Positions 1 through 7,193 of a stretch of DNA of 11,260 nucleotides are shown here, piece by piece. The translations under genes were made by a program, and so were the position numbers. How positions within the stretch are numbered: the stretch's first letter is position 1; every line of letters begins with the position of its first letter. Below the pieces are notes generated by a model that was given only the letters and a program-made list of their open reading frames with translations, had not been told where the DNA came from and did not search any database. Source of the DNA: Winogradskyella_A sp963966315 (GTDB taxonomy: Bacteria > Bacteroidota > Bacteroidia > Flavobacteriales > Flavobacteriaceae); NCBI GenBank assembly GCA_963966315.1, contig CAWZYX010000101.1, positions 1-11,260 of the forward strand, in the 5' to 3' direction.

Positions 1-510
1 AGTGGAAATGGTGGCGCCGGACCTTGAGATTCCGGGTAAAATGGCTATTGCCTGAGCTATCCCGATCACAAGGGCATTCCAGAAAGAAACGTTCTTATCG
101 GTATTTTTGGCTTTATCTGCAAGTATCAAGAGAGCGGCTGTTACTAGCAGCATACAGCCAACCAGGAGTATTTTACCACCAAATAGTACCTCGAGCTCCT
201 CTTCAAAGAAAAGACCAACAATAGCAGCGGGGACCATGGATAGAGCAATCTTTAGAACAAATTGCAGCTCTTCATTCCATTCGAGTTTCAGTGCCCCTTT
301 AATAATGGAGAGAACGTCTCTTCTAAAGATAACCAAAGTACTTAATGCGGTAGCAAAATGTAGAACAACAGTAAACAGTAGAGATTCTTTTGGAATGGAA
401 TTGTCGCCAAGGATGGCTTTCCCAAGCTCCAGATGACCACTAGAGGACACCGGAAGAAACTCCGTAAGCCCTTGAATGATCCCTAAGAGAAGTGCATCGA
501 TGGTGTCCAT
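1..510 (-). CDS. uppP: Undecaprenyl-diphosphatase UppP/BacA, 3' end cut by window edge
   Basis: This integral membrane enzyme dephosphorylates undecaprenyl pyrophosphate to the monophosphate, recycling the lipid carrier for peptidoglycan and surface polysaccharides; its loss or gain changes bacitracin sensitivity. The 170 visible residues carry both family signatures. Near the N-terminus is QGLTEFLPVSSSGHL (residues 13-27), holding the (E/Q)xxxE pair as Q13/E17 and a conserved His at 26. PGISRSGATI at residues 159-168 supplies the catalytic Arg (R163). Several hydrophobic helices lie between them. The family is usually about 260-280 aa, so roughly the last 90-100 residues lie outside the window. 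The start is the ATG at 510, which gives the normal short N-terminus. It follows the DUF3098 gene by 30 bp on the same strand and is probably co-transcribed with it and ftsX. In this phylum truB often follows, which cannot be checked here. Confidence 0.96.
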   Translation of the reverse strand, partial: MDTIDALLLGIIQGLTEFLPVSSSGHLELGKAILGDNSIPKESLLFTVVLHFATALSTLVIFRRDVLSIIKGALKLEWNEELQFVLKIALSMVPAAIVGLFFEEELEVLFGGKILLVGCMLLVTAALLILADKAKNTDKNVSFWNALVIGIAQAIAILPGISRSGATIST

Positions 511-540
511 CTGTTTAATGAAAGGAAATTAAAACGATTG

Positions 541-804
541 TCAGGACTTTTTATCCTTGTCAGGATTCAGTAAAATGGCATACACCTGAATTCCAAAGCC
601 TATAAGTACGAGGGTTGGCGCAAGTCTAATGCGTCTCCAGCTGAAAATGGAGGGGTCAAAAACATTGGGGTCGTCACTACCACCACCTGACATAAGGATA
701 AATCCAACTGCGATAAAACCCAGGCCTATAAACAACCATTTGTAGTTTTTCTGTTCAAAGATAAAGACCGGTTTTTGTGCTTCTTTTCGTTTTTTCTCAC
801 CCAT
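541..804 (-). CDS. DUF3098 family two-helix membrane protein
   Basis: This 87-residue protein has the DUF3098 layout: a basic N-terminus (GEKKRKE), a first membrane helix at about 23-39, a short loop with DPNVFDPSIFSWRRIRLAP (45-63), and a second helix at about 62-79 ending in a charged tail. Its function is unknown. In Bacteroidota the family is commonly encoded between ftsX and uppP, as here, which suggests a role linked to envelope or division machinery (inference from context only). An in-frame TTG at 813 would add three residues (M-N-K) and overlap the upstream gene by 8 bp. I chose the ATG at 804, which begins one base past the upstream stop and is the stronger start codon. It is very likely translated from the same transcript as its neighbours, possibly by translational coupling. 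Confidence 0.9.
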   Translation of the reverse strand: MGEKKRKEAQKPVFIFEQKNYKWLFIGLGFIAVGFILMSGGGSDDPNVFDPSIFSWRRIRLAPTLVLIGFGIQVYAILLNPDKDKKS

Positions 805-805
805 T

Positions 806-1162
806 TTATTCAAATTCTGTGAACAGGACTTCTTTATCTACCTCTATTTGTGAAATATGAGCCGACGTTCCTATTGGTAATTTAGCCAGATGCAAAGTAA
901 CAGTTTTATTTAATACCTTCTTCCTAAGACTATCTAAATTTAAGCCAAGTTCCAATCCTCGATTAATGTAGAAGCGATCCTGATGCTTGTTGAAAAAAAC
1001 GATATCATAAGTTGATCCTTCCCTAACTTCAATGATAGAAGTATCCACCACTGTACAATCCTTAGGTTGAGTATCATAGATTGCAAAGCTCGCCATAAAC
1101 ACAACCAGTAAAATACAGGACGAAATGATGAAAATTCCCAGAACGATCAGGGCTTTTTTCAT
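806..1162 (-). CDS. Small protein with N-terminal membrane anchor, unrecognised family
   Basis: I do not recognise this 118-residue protein. Residues 1-3 are basic, and residues about 4-28 form one long hydrophobic segment (ALIVLGIFIISSCILLVVFMASF), best read as an uncleaved signal anchor. A mostly polar domain of about 90 residues would then face the periplasm. That domain alternates short hydrophobic and charged stretches, suggesting beta strands, with one conserved-looking central piece (YINRGLELGLNLDSLRKKVLNKTVTLHL). A Cys at 13 lies inside the helix and is not in a lipobox context. The gene starts at ATG 1162, 49 bp after the ftsX stop, and ends one base before the DUF3098 ATG, so it is almost certainly in the same operon. 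It could be an envelope protein connected with division, but nothing in the sequence proves it. Confidence 0.75.
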   Translation of the reverse strand: MKKALIVLGIFIISSCILLVVFMASFAIYDTQPKDCTVVDTSIIEVREGSTYDIVFFNKHQDRFYINRGLELGLNLDSLRKKVLNKTVTLHLAKLPIGTSAHISQIEVDKEVLFTEFE

Positions 1163-1211
1163 AATGTTGATGATTCTTTTTTAAAATTGAAGAAAAACAT
1201 AAAGGCCAATA

Positions 1212-2090
1212 TTAATAATAAAGTTGGTCGGTTTTTAAATTCAAAAAACGCTGAGTAGCAATAAAGGTACTGATCCAGGTAATTAATATGCCCAAAACAA
1301 AAATAAGTACAAAGAGCAATCCAATGATCACCAGATTGTTCAGCAAGAGTAGCTCGGGAAAACTGCGATCAAGGTAGTACAGTACAAAACCTATTCCTAC
1401 ACTAGCAAATAACGCTCCAATGATACCTAACTGAACGCTTCTCCAGACAAAGGGACGTCGAATAAACGATTTTGTAGCACCAACCATTTGCATGGTTTTG
1501 ATGATGAAGCGCTTCGAATAAACGGCAAGTCTTATGGAACTATTGATCAATAGCATAGCAATGAGGGTAAAGACCACGGAAGCAATCAGTACCCATAATG
1601 AGATCTTACGAACATTATCATTCATGAGATCTACCAGTACCTCGTCATAGGTGATATCTTCAATGAATTCTTTTTGGCTCAAGGTGTTCACGATCTCCGT
1701 GATTTTGCTATTGGTTACATAGGCCGCATTTAAATAGACGTCAATTGAATTTTTCAAAGGGTTATAGCCCAGAAAATCCGTGAAGGATTCTCCTGTTTCG
1801 GATTCCATTAGTGCAGCAGCTTCTTCTTTACTCACATAAACGGCCTGCTTGGTATAATCGGCCATGGCAAGACTGTTTTTCAGCTCGTCAATTTCTATCT
1901 CTTTAGTACCGTCCTCCAAAAATATACTAATGGCGACGTTTTCCTTAAAATGATCTGCCACACGTTTGGAGTTGATGAGAAGTACCCCCAGACACCCTAA
2001 TAAAAAAAGCACCAGGGCAATACTAATTACCACTGAAATATATGAGGAAATGAGTTTTCGTTTCTGGTAATGTTCAAATGAAGACCCCAT
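1212..2090 (-). CDS. ftsX: Cell division protein FtsX
   Basis: FtsX is the membrane half of the FtsEX ABC-type complex, which in known systems uses ATP hydrolysis by FtsE to drive conformational changes that activate peptidoglycan hydrolases at the septum. The 292-residue product has the family topology. There is a cytoplasmic N-terminus, TM1 at about 17-40, an extracytoplasmic domain at 41-163, and three more helices at about 164-187, 218-240 and 252-280. The cytoplasmic loop carries the FtsX signature TMQMVGATKSFIRRPF (199-214), and ISIFLEDG (54-61) opens the extracellular domain as in homologues. Length is normal. The ATG at 2090 gives a short hydrophilic leader before TM1. ftsE is not adjacent. 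The gene heads a minus-strand cluster and diverges from leuS; a TATTTTTA sequence at 2109-2116 (minus) is only a weak candidate -7 box. Confidence 0.95.
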   Translation of the reverse strand: MGSSFEHYQKRKLISSYISVVISIALVLFLLGCLGVLLINSKRVADHFKENVAISIFLEDGTKEIEIDELKNSLAMADYTKQAVYVSKEEAAALMESETGESFTDFLGYNPLKNSIDVYLNAAYVTNSKITEIVNTLSQKEFIEDITYDEVLVDLMNDNVRKISLWVLIASVVFTLIAMLLINSSIRLAVYSKRFIIKTMQMVGATKSFIRRPFVWRSVQLGIIGALFASVGIGFVLYYLDRSFPELLLLNNLVIIGLLFVLIFVLGILITWISTFIATQRFLNLKTDQLYY

Positions 2091-2177
2091 GGAGTATTGA
2101 TTAGAGCGTAAAAATAAAAAACTAAATGAAGCACTACTATATAGAACGATTAACTTTTTATAGTGTTGTAATAAGAT

Positions 2178-2185
2178 TAAATTTG
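2178..2185 (+). promoter_or_regulatory. leuS promoter, -7 box TAAATTTG
   Basis: TAAATTTG matches the Bacteroidota sigma-70 -7 consensus TAnnTTTG exactly and continues into GC. It sits 24 bp before the leuS ATG. At the expected upstream distance (about 19 bp) is a T-run (2155-2159) rather than a clean TTTG, so the -33 element is weak. It lies in the ftsX/leuS divergent gap. Confidence 0.65.
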
Positions 2186-2209
2186 CAGCTTTATTGCAGG
2201 ATAAAGACC

Positions 2210-5131
2210 ATGAGATACGATTTCAATACCATTGAAAAAAAATGGCAGGACTACTGGGCCAGTCATCAGACCTTCAAGGCTGAAAACAACTCGGAAAAAC
2301 CTAAGTACTATGTGCTGGATATGTTTCCATATCCAAGTGGTGCCGGGTTGCACGTAGGCCATCCTTTGGGTTACATTGCTTCGGATATTTATGCTCGTTA
2401 CAAGCGTCATAAGGGTTTTAATGTGTTGCATCCTCAGGGGTATGATAGTTTTGGTCTGCCCGCTGAACAATATGCGATTCAAACCGGTCAGCACCCTGCA
2501 ATTACCACCGAAGAGAATATAAAGACCTACAGAAGGCAATTGGACCAGATCGGCTTTTCGTTTGACTGGTCACGCGAAGTGCGCACCAGTGACCCTTCTT
2601 ATTACAAATGGACCCAGTGGATTTTCATTCAGCTATTTGAGTCCTGGTACAATAATAACACCAATAAAGCAGAGCCTGTTTCGAGTCTTATCGAACAGTT
2701 TCAAACGTCCGGAAATGAGCACATTGATGCTGCCTGCGATGAAGACACACCTCTTTTTTCTGCTAAAGAATGGCAGGATTTCAGCGCTGTGCAAAAGCAG
2801 GAGATGCTGCTAAAGTACCGACTCACTTATCTGGCAGAAACTGAAGTCAACTGGTGTCCGGCTCTTGGGACTGTACTGGCCAACGATGAGATCGTCAATG
2901 GTGTCTCTGAGCGTGGTGGTCATCCTGTGGTTCGAAAAAAAATGACCCAGTGGAGCATGCGTATTTCCGCCTATGCAGAGCGCTTAATTCAAGGACTTGA
3001 CACCATCGATTGGACTGATTCGCTTAAGGAGACTCAGCGCAACTGGATTGGGAAATCAGTAGGGGCTTCGGTGACTTTTAAGGTGAAGGGTCACGATGAG
3101 CTCATTGAGGTCTTCACTACAAGGCCAGACACTATATTTGGAGTGTCTTTTATGACCCTTGCTCCAGAGCACGAGCTGGTTGCCAGAATTACCACAGCAG
3201 AGCAAAAAGAAGCAGTAGAAGCTTATGTGGAAGCAACTGCCAAGCGTAGTGAACGAGATCGGATGGCGGATGTAAAAACCATCTCCGGTGTATTTACAGG
3301 AGCTTATGCCGAGCACCCCTTTACCAAAGAACTTATCCCTATTTGGATCGGGGATTACGTGCTGGCGAGCTATGGGACCGGTGCAGTGATGGCTGTGCCT
3401 TGTGGCGACCAAAGAGATTATGATTTTGCAAAGCATTTTGGAATTGACATCCCCAATATTTTTGAGGGAGTGGACATCTCGGAGGAAGCTTTTGCCGATA
3501 AGGAGCATACGGTCATTGCCAATAGCGATTTTCTGAATGGCCTTGGTTATAAAAAAGCAGTTAAGCGTGCTATTGAGCAGCTTGAACAAATAGGTCAGGG
3601 AAAAGGAAAGACCAACTACCGACTACGTGATGCGGTATTTTCGAGACAGCGCTACTGGGGAGAACCCTTTCCGGTTTATTACAAAGAGGGCATGCCTCAG
3701 ATGATTGATGCCAAGCACCTTCCGCTTACACTGCCGGAAGTAGAAAAATATTTACCAACTGAAACCGGCGAACCGCCCTTGGGAAATGCCAGGGTCTGGG
3801 CCTGGGATACAGAAACCAACACGGTAGTTGATAATGACCTTATAGATCATAAAACGATATTCCCGTTGGAATTGAATACGATGCCGGGATGGGCTGGGAG
3901 TTCTCAATACTTTAACCGTTACATGGACCCTCATAACACGGAGGAGATCTTTTCAAAACAAGCCATTGACTACTGGCAGCAGGTAGACTTATATATTGGA
4001 GGTAGCGAGCATGCCACAGGACATTTACTGTACGCTCGTTTTTGGGAGAAGTTTATGTTTGACAGGGGCTATGTACCTGTAGATGAGTTTGCAAAGAAGT
4101 TGATCAATCAGGGGATGATTTTAGGGACTAGCGCTTTTTTATATGAAGTAACTTTAGATGGTAAGTCTCTGAATATTTTTGTTTCCTCCGATTTAATTGA
4201 AGGACATGAGTATATCGATTCTCAACATCCAAAATGGTCTGAATTAATTAAGCTTTATGAAGCAAGAGGATTAAAGAAAGAAGATTATGATAATAAATCG
4301 AAAATCAGATTAATTCATTGTGATGTATCTTATGTAAACTCATCAGATGAATTGGATGAAGAAGGGTTCAAAAAATGGCGTCCAGAATTTAAAAATGCGG
4401 ATTTTATTACCAACTCCGAAGGTGTTTTCAAGGTAAAACGAGATGTTGAAAAAATGTCCAAGTCCAAATACAACGTTGTGAACCCGGACCAGATCTGCGA
4501 GCAATATGGAGCCGACAGTCTAAGGCTTTACGAGATGTTTTTAGGTCCTCTGGAGCAATACAAGCCTTGGAACACCGCCGGCATTTCAGGAGTACACAGT
4601 TTCCTTAAGAAATTATGGAAGTTGTTCATGGATGACAATGGACTTAAAGTGAACGCATCGGAACCCAATAAAGATAATCTGAAGACCCTGCACAAGACCA
4701 TCAAAAAAGTTGAAGAAGATATCGAGAATTTTTCATTCAATACGTCCGTATCCACTTTTATGATCGCCGTGAATGAGCTTACCGCTCAAAAATGCAGCTC
4801 GAGAGCGATACTTGAACCTCTTCTGGTGGTTATCTCTCCTTACGCACCGCACATTGCCGAAGAACTTTGGTCTCAACTGGGGCATAAAGAATCCATTGCC
4901 TATGCTGCATTTCCAAAATTTGATGAAGCTCATTTAGTGGAAAGCACAAAGACCTATCCTATTTCCTTTAATGGAAAAATGCGTTTTACTTTGGAGTTAT
5001 CACTAGATCTCAGTAAGGAGGACATCGAGGCAGCCGTTCTGTCTGATGATAAAACCAAGGCGCAGTTGCAGGGGCGTACCCCTAAAAAGGTAATTGTTGT
5101 ACCGGGCAAGATCGTTAATATTGTGGGCTAG
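2210..5131 (+). CDS. leuS: Leucyl-tRNA synthetase
   Basis: Class I aminoacyl-tRNA synthetase that charges tRNA-Leu in the cytoplasm. The start is the ATG at 2210 (MRYDFNTIEKKWQ, the usual N-terminus); reading 28 codons further upstream would absorb the promoter. Landmarks are HVGH at 48-51 and a zinc-domain position with only C216 remaining. The editing domain has TTRPDT (303-308) and GTGAVMAVPCGDQRD (389-403), whose last Asp matches the universal editing aspartate. KMSKS follows at 748-752, then an alpha-helical anticodon-binding domain and the small C-terminal domain ending PKKVIVVPGKIVNIV. At 973 residues it is longer than the E. coli enzyme (860), because of an insertion after about residue 155, usual in this phylum, and a large leucine-specific domain (about 636-745) before KMSKS. 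DNA of the latter is strikingly AT-rich (see findings). The reading frame is intact and all catalytic motifs are present. Confidence 0.98.
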   Translation: MRYDFNTIEKKWQDYWASHQTFKAENNSEKPKYYVLDMFPYPSGAGLHVGHPLGYIASDIYARYKRHKGFNVLHPQGYDSFGLPAEQYAIQTGQHPAITTEENIKTYRRQLDQIGFSFDWSREVRTSDPSYYKWTQWIFIQLFESWYNNNTNKAEPVSSLIEQFQTSGNEHIDAACDEDTPLFSAKEWQDFSAVQKQEMLLKYRLTYLAETEVNWCPALGTVLANDEIVNGVSERGGHPVVRKKMTQWSMRISAYAERLIQGLDTIDWTDSLKETQRNWIGKSVGASVTFKVKGHDELIEVFTTRPDTIFGVSFMTLAPEHELVARITTAEQKEAVEAYVEATAKRSERDRMADVKTISGVFTGAYAEHPFTKELIPIWIGDYVLASYGTGAVMAVPCGDQRDYDFAKHFGIDIPNIFEGVDISEEAFADKEHTVIANSDFLNGLGYKKAVKRAIEQLEQIGQGKGKTNYRLRDAVFSRQRYWGEPFPVYYKEGMPQMIDAKHLPLTLPEVEKYLPTETGEPPLGNARVWAWDTETNTVVDNDLIDHKTIFPLELNTMPGWAGSSQYFNRYMDPHNTEEIFSKQAIDYWQQVDLYIGGSEHATGHLLYARFWEKFMFDRGYVPVDEFAKKLINQGMILGTSAFLYEVTLDGKSLNIFVSSDLIEGHEYIDSQHPKWSELIKLYEARGLKKEDYDNKSKIRLIHCDVSYVNSSDELDEEGFKKWRPEFKNADFITNSEGVFKVKRDVEKMSKSKYNVVNPDQICEQYGADSLRLYEMFLGPLEQYKPWNTAGISGVHSFLKKLWKLFMDDNGLKVNASEPNKDNLKTLHKTIKKVEEDIENFSFNTSVSTFMIAVNELTAQKCSSRAILEPLLVVISPYAPHIAEELWSQLGHKESIAYAAFPKFDEAHLVESTKTYPISFNGKMRFTLELSLDLSKEDIEAAVLSDDKTKAQLQGRTPKKVIVVPGKIVNIVG
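4135..4400 (+). other. AT-rich block encoding the LeuRS leucine-specific domain
   Basis: Within leuS, codons for roughly residues 643-730 have a different composition from the rest of the gene. A hand count gives 72 G/C in the 240 bases 4141-4380 (30%), against 42-43% in the 60-base lines 4021-4080 and 4441-4500. Leucine is mostly TTA here and arginine mostly AGA, unlike the flanks. The frame is open throughout, and the encoded peptide joins GMILGTSAF to the KMSKS loop. This is either a transferred or recombined segment or a relaxed surface domain. Confidence 0.7.
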
Positions 5132-5155
5132 AAAACCAGGAATAAATTATTGTAT

Positions 5156-5181
5156 ACCGCTACCACAGGTCGCGGTTTTTT
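5156..5181 (+). terminator. Intrinsic terminator after leuS
   Basis: ACCGC (5156-5160) pairs with GCGGT (5172-5176). After one T/C mismatch, an inner ACC/GGT closes a three-base ACA loop, and six T residues follow (5176-5181). It lies 24 bp past the leuS stop and separates leuS from ald. Confidence 0.85.
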
Positions 5182-5313
5182 AGAGAATAATCAGTTTAAG
5201 AGGGATAAATTATGAATATGATAAATATTTTAATTATCTGATTCTAAGCGATCTCGTTTAAAAAATTCAAACTAAATTCAAGTCCAATTACTAATCTTAT
5301 TACTCTCTTAAAG

Positions 5314-6417
5314 ATGAACATTGGAATTCCAAAAGAAATCAAAAACAATGAAAACCGTGTGGGCATGACCCCCGCCGGAGTGTATGAACTTATTAAAAAC
5401 GGCCACAGTGTTTTTGTCCAGCGACATGCCGGTAAGGGCAGTGGTTTTACCAACGAAGACTACCAACAGGTCGGTGCCCAGATCCTGGATTCAATTGAAG
5501 AGGTCTATAATGCCAGTGAGATGATCGTTAAGGTGAAGGAACCAATCGCTGAGGAATATCCTTTGATCAAATCCCATCATGTTGTTTTTACGTATTTCCA
5601 TTTTGCTTCCAGTGAGGTGCTCACTAAAGCCATGATTAAGAGCAAAGCGGTCTGTATTGCTTATGAAACGGTTGAATGTGATAATGGCACCCTCCCACTG
5701 CTTACCCCAATGTCTGAAGTTGCGGGCAGAATGGCCATACAGCAGGGGGCAAAGTACCTTGAGAAACCTATTAAAGGAAAAGGGGTTCTCTTAGGCGGGG
5801 TTCCGGGAGTACCTCCCGGTAAGGTTCTGGTGCTTGGTGCCGGAACAGTTGGTATACAAGCTGCTAAGATGGCCGCTGGCTTGGGGGCACATGTTACCAT
5901 AATGGACATCAATATGAAACAATTACGCTATGTTAATGATGTGATGCCCAATCATGTGGTGACTGAGTTTTCAAGTGAATTCAATATTAGAAACCGCATC
6001 AAGGATCATGACCTCATAGTTGGCGGTGTCCTCATCAAAGGTGCTAAAGCACCAAAATTAATTACTAAAGACATGCTAAAAGACATGCACCCGGGAACGG
6101 TCATTGTGGACGTTGCTGTGGATCAGGGAGGTTGTATTGAAACGAGCAGACCCACCACGCACGAAGACCCTACCTACATCATTGACGATGTAGTGCACTA
6201 TTGCGTAGCTAACATGCCTGGTGCGGTGCCCTATACCTCCACACTGGCGCTTACCAATGTCACTCTTCCCTACGTTCTTCGTTTGGCCAATAAGGGATGG
6301 GAAAAGGCCTGTGAGGAGGATCAGACTTTGGCCAAAGGATTGAATATTATAGATGGAAAAATAGTCTACCCTGAAATAGCTGAAGCCTTCGGTTGGGATG
6401 TGGAGGCCCTGGCTTAA
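5314..6417 (+). CDS. ald: Alanine dehydrogenase
   Basis: NAD-dependent enzyme interconverting L-alanine with pyruvate plus ammonia in the cytoplasm; in most bacteria it serves alanine catabolism. The 367 residues match the family length. All key positions fall at the standard numbering: substrate-binding R15 and K75, catalytic H96 (TYFHF), and D270 (VAVDQGG). The Rossmann nucleotide site has VLGAGTVG at 173-180 and the ribose-binding Asp at 198 (MDIN). The signature around PGAVPYTST (302-310) is also present. The related lysine-forming saccharopine dehydrogenases share the fold, but conservation of H96/D270 with R15/K75 favours alanine. The start at ATG 5314 gives the canonical MNIGIPKEIK. 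It is preceded by a terminator and a 132-bp AT-rich leader with no clear -7 box. The Lrp/AsnC gene two genes downstream is a candidate regulator, since such proteins control ald in other bacteria. Confidence 0.97.
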   Translation: MNIGIPKEIKNNENRVGMTPAGVYELIKNGHSVFVQRHAGKGSGFTNEDYQQVGAQILDSIEEVYNASEMIVKVKEPIAEEYPLIKSHHVVFTYFHFASSEVLTKAMIKSKAVCIAYETVECDNGTLPLLTPMSEVAGRMAIQQGAKYLEKPIKGKGVLLGGVPGVPPGKVLVLGAGTVGIQAAKMAAGLGAHVTIMDINMKQLRYVNDVMPNHVVTEFSSEFNIRNRIKDHDLIVGGVLIKGAKAPKLITKDMLKDMHPGTVIVDVAVDQGGCIETSRPTTHEDPTYIIDDVVHYCVANMPGAVPYTSTLALTNVTLPYVLRLANKGWEKACEEDQTLAKGLNIIDGKIVYPEIAEAFGWDVEALA

Positions 6418-6436
6418 CTGACATTTTTTCTTAACA

Positions 6437-6444
6437 TAGTTTTG
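6437..6444 (+). promoter_or_regulatory. Possible promoter -7 box TAGTTTTG for the metallopeptidase
   Basis: TAGTTTTG fits TAnnTTTG and sits 53 bp before the peptidase ATG, in the 80-bp gap after ald. No good -33 element is visible at the right distance, and a second box-like TATATTTA (6469-6476) is closer to the gene, so the assignment is tentative. Confidence 0.4.
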
Positions 6445-6497
6445 GAATACTTTTTGACGATCAGTCTCTATATTTATCAATAGAAAATTTAAAGATT

Positions 6498-7193
6498 ATG
6501 TTAGGATATTATGTATTGATTGGTGGGATAGCGCTCATCAGTTGGATGGTAAGCAGTCAGCTAAAGCGGAAGTTTGCACATTATTCTAAAGTTCATTTAA
6601 GAAATGGAATGAGTGGGCGTGAAATAGCTGAAAAGATGCTGGCAGACAATGGCATATACGATGTGGAGGTGATTTCTGTAAAGGGTCAGCTTACAGACCA
6701 CTATAATCCAAAGAATAAGACGGTTAATTTAAGTGAATCGGTTTACAACCAGAGAAATGCAGCTGCAGCAGCAGTGGCAGCTCACGAGGTGGGGCATGCC
6801 GTACAACATGCTACTGCATACAGAGCGCTGGAAATGAGATCTTCTCTGGTGCCCGTTGTGAGTGTGACCTCAGGTATGTCTCAATGGCTTGTAATTGGAG
6901 GTTTGATCATGGGTGCTGCTGCGGGAGTCGGTTTGGGTTATTATGTCGCGGTAGCCGGATTGGTTTTTATGGCACTGGCAACGGCCTTTAGCCTCATCAC
7001 CTTACCTGTAGAGTACGACGCCAGTAACAGAGCACTTGCCTGGTTAAAAGGAAAGCATATGGTGAGTCAGGAAGAATACGCCGGAGCAGAAGATGCTCTT
7101 AAATGGGCTGCTCGTACCTATCTGGTAGCAGCAATTGGCGCTCTTGCCTCTTTGCTGTATTGGGCTTTACAGGTGTTTGGCGGAAGAGACTAA
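6498..7193 (+). CDS. Membrane zinc metallopeptidase, YugP family (Zn_peptidase_2)
   Basis: A putative neutral zinc metallopeptidase embedded in the inner membrane; the family's physiological substrate is not established. The 231 residues begin with a helix (about 3-20). The catalytic motif HEVGH follows at 96-100, set in AAAAAVAAHEVGHAVQHA, and gives two zinc-ligand histidines and the catalytic Glu97. Two hydrophobic helices lie at about 129-168. A downstream LPVEYDASNRAL segment (169-180) carries the likely third ligand, Glu172, as in YugP. A last helix at about 207-227 ends in a short tail. Length matches the family (about 225-235). The ATG at 6498 is the only reasonable start. It lies 80 bp after ald and may have its own promoter. 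Its stop overlaps the stop of the convergent Lrp/AsnC gene by 4 bp, with no terminator visible between them. Confidence 0.93.
   Translation: MLGYYVLIGGIALISWMVSSQLKRKFAHYSKVHLRNGMSGREIAEKMLADNGIYDVEVISVKGQLTDHYNPKNKTVNLSESVYNQRNAAAAAVAAHEVGHAVQHATAYRALEMRSSLVPVVSVTSGMSQWLVIGGLIMGAAAGVGLGYYVAVAGLVFMALATAFSLITLPVEYDASNRALAWLKGKHMVSQEEYAGAEDALKWAARTYLVAAIGALASLLYWALQVFGGRD

Noticed and set aside
24..436. Plus-strand open frames at the left edge
   Set aside because: They are antisense to uppP, whose motifs and intact frame are clear.
2126..2209. Longer leuS start at ATG 2126
   Set aside because: The extra 28 residues do not belong to the family, and the region holds the -7 promoter box.
3056..3589. 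177-codon open frame on the minus strand inside leuS
   Set aside because: It lies entirely antisense to the well-conserved LeuRS editing domain, and its translation has no recognisable motif or domain composition.
5220..5238. GATAA...TTATC dyad in the ald leader, considered as an operator
   Set aside because: Only five paired bases in very AT-rich DNA, expected by chance; it does not match the repeat at the Lrp/AsnC gene.
5212..5241. Nine-codon frame (MNMINILII) in the ald leader, considered as a leader peptide
   Set aside because: No ribosome-binding signal, no regulatory codon run (no alanine codons) and no attenuator hairpin after it.
6076..6480. 134-codon minus-strand frame over the 3' end of ald
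   Set aside because: Antisense to conserved ald sequence around D270; no motif, and the start lies in the AT-rich gap.
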